Shown: positions 6,973-9,864 of the stretch, in pieces
Layout of the letters: every line of letters begins with the position of its first letter
Position numbering within the stretch: the first letter of the stretch is position 1
Source: an uncultured Lachnospiraceae bacterium
GTDB taxonomy: Bacteria > Bacillota_A > Clostridia > Lachnospirales > Lachnospiraceae
DNA length: 9,864 nucleotides
Reading direction: 5' to 3'
Assembly (NCBI GenBank): GCA_949957035.1
Contig: CATLIP010000081.1
Location: forward strand, 1 to 9,864
Program-made: the position numbers and the translations under genes
Notes under the pieces: model-generated
Seen by the model: the letters and a program-made list of their open reading frames with translations, nothing else
Told to the model about the DNA's origin: nothing
Database searches by the model: none

Positions 6973-6999
6973 AGTTTCTATATATTTAAAATAGAAAAG

Positions 7000-7041
7000 A
7001 AAGGCAAGACAGAGAACGCGTATTCTCTGTCTTGCCTTTTT
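7000..7041. terminator. strong intrinsic terminator after the ROK gene, probably bidirectional
   Basis: A perfect 17-bp stem (7000-7016 with 7023-7039) encloses a 6-nt loop (CGCGTA) and ends in TTTTT (7037-7041). The minus strand also continues into a T-rich tract (TTTCTTTTCTAT), so it could stop transcription in both directions. A smaller AT-only inverted repeat (TTTCTAT 6975-6981 and ATAGAAA 6991-6997) lies just before it. Confidence 0.92.
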
Positions 7042-7086
7042 CGTATATATTATAATGCTGCAAATTTAATTATTTGAAAATATAGA

Positions 7087-7115
7087 TTGACAAAACTTTA
7101 TCTATGTTTTATTAT
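7087..7115 (+). promoter_or_regulatory. strong sigma-A-type promoter of the FGGY kinase gene
   Basis: A perfect TTGACA (7087-7092), a 17-nt spacer and TATTAT (7110-7115, one mismatch) lie in a very AT-rich gap with A/T-rich sequence upstream of the -35. The predicted mRNA begins near 7122, giving an unusually long leader of about 115 nt for this window. Confidence 0.78.
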
Positions 7116-7194
7116 ATAAATATATTTTATAAAACTAATTTCTAAAATAAAAGCCAAATGAATGAAAGTAACTGCAGACGGAAAACATTTCGAT

Positions 7195-7217
7195 ATCAAT
7201 CTGTGGAACAGATTGAT
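7195..7217. promoter_or_regulatory. perfect 10-bp inverted repeat before the FGGY kinase ribosome binding site
   Basis: ATCAATCTGT (7195-7204) and ACAGATTGAT (7208-7217) are exact inverted repeats around a 3-nt centre (GGA). The element ends about 6 nt before the AAAGGGGG ribosome binding site (7224-7231). It may be a dimeric repressor site downstream of the promoter (the ROK protein next door is a candidate) or an mRNA hairpin modulating translation. Confidence 0.6.
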
Positions 7218-7237
7218 GATAAGAAAGGGGGACAACC

Positions 7238-8770
7238 ATGAACTATTTACTGGGAACAGACATTGGTACATCCGGTACGAAGACGGTATTGATGGATACA
7301 GAAGGAAAGCTGATAGCACAGGATTTACAGGAATATGACGTCCTGACTCCGAAGCCGTTGTGGGCGGAGCAGTGGCCGGACGTATGGTATGAGGCGACCA
7401 AGGCTTCTATTCGCAATACAGTGGCCAAGGCAAAGGAGGCGGGCGTTGTCAGCGGGGATATAAAAGGAATCGCAATCAGCGGATTGTATGGCGGCTCCGG
7501 AATACCGCTTGACGAAGAGATGCGGCCTGTTCGTCCATGTATGATATGGATGGATAGAAGAGCAAAGGAAGAGACAGAATGGGTTCTTAAGAATATCGGA
7601 GAAGAGAAGCTGCTCCAGATTACTCATAATGGAGCCGACCCTTACTATGGATACACCAAGATTCTCTGGATGAAGAACCATGAGCCAGAGAATTGGGCGA
7701 AGACGAAGCTATTCCTTCCTCCCAATGATTATGTAATCTATAAATTGACAGGGGAAGTGGCAATCGATTATTCTTCTGCGGGAAACATAGGCGGTATCTT
7801 TGATATGAATACGCGAAGCTGGTCAGAAGAGTTGATGGATGCTATGGGAATCCCTATGTCTATGATGCCCGGGCGCATTGTGGAGTCTACGGATATTGTT
7901 GGCGGTATGACGAAGGAAAATGCGGAAGAACTTGGTCTGTGGGAAGGGCTTCCGGTGATTGCAAGCGGTATTGACTGCGGAGCGGCGAATATTGGCTTAG
8001 GTGTATTCGAGTCCGGCGTGTATGCGGCTGCTATTGGTACGTCCATGTGCGCGGCGTTGATTTCGGATAAGCCGGTCAAGGGAAAAGGTTTGATTATATG
8101 GCCTTATCTTTATGACGCCAAGAACCTGTCTTACTATTTTGCAGGCGGGAATACGGCGGGCGCTATTGTAAAATGGTTCCGCAATACGCTGTGCCAATGG
8201 GAGATTGAGAACCAGAAGAACGGCGGACCGAATATGTATGACGTGTTGAATGGTCAGGCAGAACAGATACCGGCGGGAAGCGAAGGACTTGTAGTGCTTC
8301 CGTATTTTATGGGAGAGCGGAGCCCTGTGTGGGATTCTGACGCGAAGGGGACGATTGTCGGGCTGTCGCTGACACATACGAAGGGACATCTGTATCGGGC
8401 GTTTTTGGAGGCGGTTGCCTATTGCCTGCGCGACGCTATGGAAGCAACCGGTGAGGACTTAGGAGAGTACATCCTGATTGCGGGCGGTGTGACCAAGTCC
8501 AAGGTGTGGAGACAGATTTTTGCAGACGTCACAGGTTATCCGGTGGTTTGCCCAATCTATGATGTGGAGGCGAACATGGGAGACGTCATGCTTGCAGGTA
8601 TCGGGACGGGGCTTCTGACTTATGAGGAAGTGAAGAAGTGGCAGGTACTGGATGAGAAGATTATGCCGAATGAAGAGAATCACAAGAAGTATAATGAGTA
8701 TTTCAGGCTATATAAGAGTATTTATGAGCATTTGAAAGAAGATATGAAGAAGCTTACAGAGGTTCGATAG
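7238..8770 (+). CDS. FGGY-family carbohydrate kinase, xylulokinase-like, substrate unknown
   Basis: The 510-residue product is an ATP-dependent sugar kinase with both FGGY domains complete. The phosphate-binding motif is LLGTDIGTSGTK (4-15), WMDRRAKEE follows at 104-112, the catalytic Asp is Asp246 in SGIDCGAANIG, and the second domain has AAIGTSM, the MGERSP signature and LIAGGVTKSKVW. It resembles xylulokinases overall but differs where they contact the sugar: the QMHG motif of the XylB in this window is replaced by LYGG (83-86), and the residue before the catalytic-loop Asp is Ile rather than Gly. I therefore doubt D-xylulose as substrate and leave the gene unnamed. The ribosome binding site is AAAGGGGG at 7224-7231. 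The gene stands alone between a strong terminator and a GC-rich hairpin, with its own promoter and candidate operator, which suggests independent induction. Confidence 0.88.
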   Translation: MNYLLGTDIGTSGTKTVLMDTEGKLIAQDLQEYDVLTPKPLWAEQWPDVWYEATKASIRNTVAKAKEAGVVSGDIKGIAISGLYGGSGIPLDEEMRPVRPCMIWMDRRAKEETEWVLKNIGEEKLLQITHNGADPYYGYTKILWMKNHEPENWAKTKLFLPPNDYVIYKLTGEVAIDYSSAGNIGGIFDMNTRSWSEELMDAMGIPMSMMPGRIVESTDIVGGMTKENAEELGLWEGLPVIASGIDCGAANIGLGVFESGVYAAAIGTSMCAALISDKPVKGKGLIIWPYLYDAKNLSYYFAGGNTAGAIVKWFRNTLCQWEIENQKNGGPNMYDVLNGQAEQIPAGSEGLVVLPYFMGERSPVWDSDAKGTIVGLSLTHTKGHLYRAFLEAVAYCLRDAMEATGEDLGEYILIAGGVTKSKVWRQIFADVTGYPVVCPIYDVEANMGDVMLAGIGTGLLTYEEVKKWQVLDEKIMPNEENHKKYNEYFRLYKSIYEHLKEDMKKLTEVR

Positions 8771-8773
8771 GAT

Positions 8774-8821
8774 TCTTCGTACGGGGGCGGCCGCTTTCGA
8801 CCGTCCCCGTACGAAGATTTT
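8774..8821 (+). terminator. GC-rich hairpin terminator after the FGGY kinase, possible dispersed repeat
   Basis: A 17-bp stem with one G-T pair (8774-8790 with 8801-8817) encloses a 10-nt loop and is followed by TTTT (8818-8821), only 3 nt after the kinase stop. The arms contain TTCGTACGGGG and CCCCGTACGAAG. The block is far richer in G+C than the surrounding gaps. It should terminate the kinase mRNA and separates it from the converging TPR gene. The ACGGGGACGG core resembles dispersed palindromes I have seen in Firmicutes genomes, so it may be a repeat copy co-opted as a terminator. Confidence 0.8.
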
Positions 8822-8846
8822 ATGTGTAAATGTTTAGAAGAAAGTC

Positions 8847-9864
8847 TTATTGTGACGTAAGTTTTTGCAGCATACGTTGATGCTGAAGCGCTCCCTGGTG
8901 CTCCGGATTCTGTTGGAGGATGGAGTTCAGGGTTTTGTTGGCTTTCTCGTAATTTTTCAGGCCGATTTCGCTTAAGGCTATGAGGTATCTGCAGTAGATT
9001 TCGTTCCGTTCCTGGATGCTTAAGGGGAAGACTTCCAGTTCTGGAAGGGATACGGCGAAATAATCGTAGGATACCCGGTCAAATATGTGTTTTTCTCCAA
9101 AGGCCTTTAATTGGTGGTAGGCTTTCAGAGCCTTGTCTTTGCGGCCTAACGCCTCGTTTGCCAGACCTTGATACAGGATGGTGTCGGAGGGCTGGTCGTT
9201 GTAGTAGAGGGCAATGGAGGGCGAGTCTAAACCGACAGAAGCTTTTTCAAGATAAGCGAGGGCTTCTTCTTCATTTCCCAGTTTTCGGTGGCACAGTCCA
9301 ATATAGTATTGGGCGATGTTGTCCTGAACATTGGGCAGTTTTCCCTCTCCTAAGCGCTCCGGATAGGTGAAGGTTTGGGTGAGAAGGTCGATTGCAGTTC
9401 GGTAGTTTCCCTGTTCCATTTGAAGCAGCGCTTTTTCGGTCAAGGCGTAACGGTATTGTCCGCTGACTTTCCCCTCGCCGCCTTCCCATGGATGGAAGGT
9501 ATGGTTTGAGAGGCAGGAAAGCGCTTTTTCGTACTGCCCGGTATCGTTTAGCAGGGTAATGTATCCAAGATAAAGTACATCACGTTTATTAAGGATTTCT
9601 GCATGTTCATTCATGCTGTGCAGCCGTTCTTCGACAGGAAGCCGGTTTCTGGCGGCAAGCTGGTCATATTCCAATAGAAAACGTGGATGTTCTGGTTCCA
9701 GTGCAAGAGCGTGCTTCATATATTCCAGAGCCTTGGAAGGGTCATGCTCCTTGTTGTAGCACGCGATTGCAAGGTTTCTAAAGGTCATAGCGTATCGGTT
9801 GTTTTCTTCGCAGGACAGTTTCCAATGTCCGGCCGCCTCATGGTACTGCTTCTTGTCATAGAGC
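8847..9864 (-). CDS. TPR-repeat C-terminal part of a DUF5107-type protein, 5'-truncated by window edge
   Basis: The minus-strand frame is open through the right edge: the codons beyond the ATG at 9788 read YHEAAGHWKLSCEENNRYA, which continues the repeat pattern, so that ATG is internal and the real start lies outside. About 338 residues are visible. They form helical tetratricopeptide-like repeats, for example FRNLAIACYNKEHDPSKALEY and the terminal YEKANKTLNSILQQNPEHQGAL. Between the repeats are FHPWEGGEGKV (9497-9465), YYNDQP and DYFAVSLPELEVF. I associate these with the C-terminal half of DUF5107-domain proteins, usually over 1000 residues with an N-terminal beta-sandwich domain; that domain is not in view. 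The function is unknown. The family often sits beside carbohydrate genes, and the TPR part suggests protein-protein contacts. No membrane segment is visible. The gene converges with the FGGY kinase gene. Confidence 0.75.
   Translation of the reverse strand, partial: LYDKKQYHEAAGHWKLSCEENNRYAMTFRNLAIACYNKEHDPSKALEYMKHALALEPEHPRFLLEYDQLAARNRLPVEERLHSMNEHAEILNKRDVLYLGYITLLNDTGQYEKALSCLSNHTFHPWEGGEGKVSGQYRYALTEKALLQMEQGNYRTAIDLLTQTFTYPERLGEGKLPNVQDNIAQYYIGLCHRKLGNEEEALAYLEKASVGLDSPSIALYYNDQPSDTILYQGLANEALGRKDKALKAYHQLKAFGEKHIFDRVSYDYFAVSLPELEVFPLSIQERNEIYCRYLIALSEIGLKNYEKANKTLNSILQQNPEHQGALQHQRMLQKLTSQ

Noticed and set aside
6973..7237. Possible riboswitch or small RNA in the 265-nt gap before the second kinase
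   Set aside because: Apart from the ROK terminator, the promoter and one inverted repeat, the leader is AT-rich without the multi-helix architecture of a riboswitch I know.
8787..8794. GCGGCCGC octamer in the GC-rich hairpin, as if a cloning site
   Set aside because: It is explained by the stem-loop symmetry of the element; no vector-like sequence flanks it.

Overview
The window looks like chromosomal sequence from a Gram-positive gut Clostridium relative, most likely Lachnospiraceae. The basis is purine-rich AGGAGG-type ribosome binding sites, very good TTGACA/TATAAT-type promoters, short AT-rich gaps, intrinsic terminators with U-tails, and protein families (DUF4867, FucI-like isomerase with XylB, DUF5107-type TPR protein) that I know mainly from that group. 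This placement is by pattern recognition, without a database search. I see no RNA genes, CRISPR array, phage gene or transposase.

The theme is sugar, probably pentose or pentose-like, catabolism. Region 1 (1-3565, + strand) is an operon whose start lies outside the window: a DUF4867 cupin-like protein cut by the left edge, an L-fucose/L-arabinose isomerase-family enzyme, and a canonical xylulokinase (xylB). Region 2 (3686-4453, - strand) is a Cof-type HAD phosphatase converging on xylB. It is transcribed divergently from region 3 (4614-5057, +), an RpiB/LacAB-type sugar-phosphate isomerase. The two promoters overlap back to back and share one 7-bp block as -35 element. Region 4 (5178-6972, +) is a two-gene unit of a HAD phosphatase and a ROK-family regulator. 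Region 5 (7238-8770, +) is a single-gene unit encoding a second, divergent FGGY sugar kinase, with its own strong promoter and a perfect 10-bp inverted repeat just upstream of its ribosome binding site. Region 6 (8847-9864, -) is the C-terminal part of a TPR protein that runs off the right edge and matches the tail of DUF5107-domain proteins.

A plausible joint logic is as follows. An aldose is converted to a ketose by the FucI-like isomerase, perhaps assisted by DUF4867. The ketose is phosphorylated by XylB, or for another substrate by the second FGGY kinase. RpiB interconverts the aldose and ketose phosphates. The ROK protein senses a sugar or sugar phosphate, and the HAD enzymes trim phosphosugars. 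No transporter or glycoside hydrolase lies in the window, so the actual substrate cannot be named. The least understood parts are the DUF4867/FucI-like pair, the second kinase with an altered sugar-contact motif, and RpiB with an altered DYP motif.
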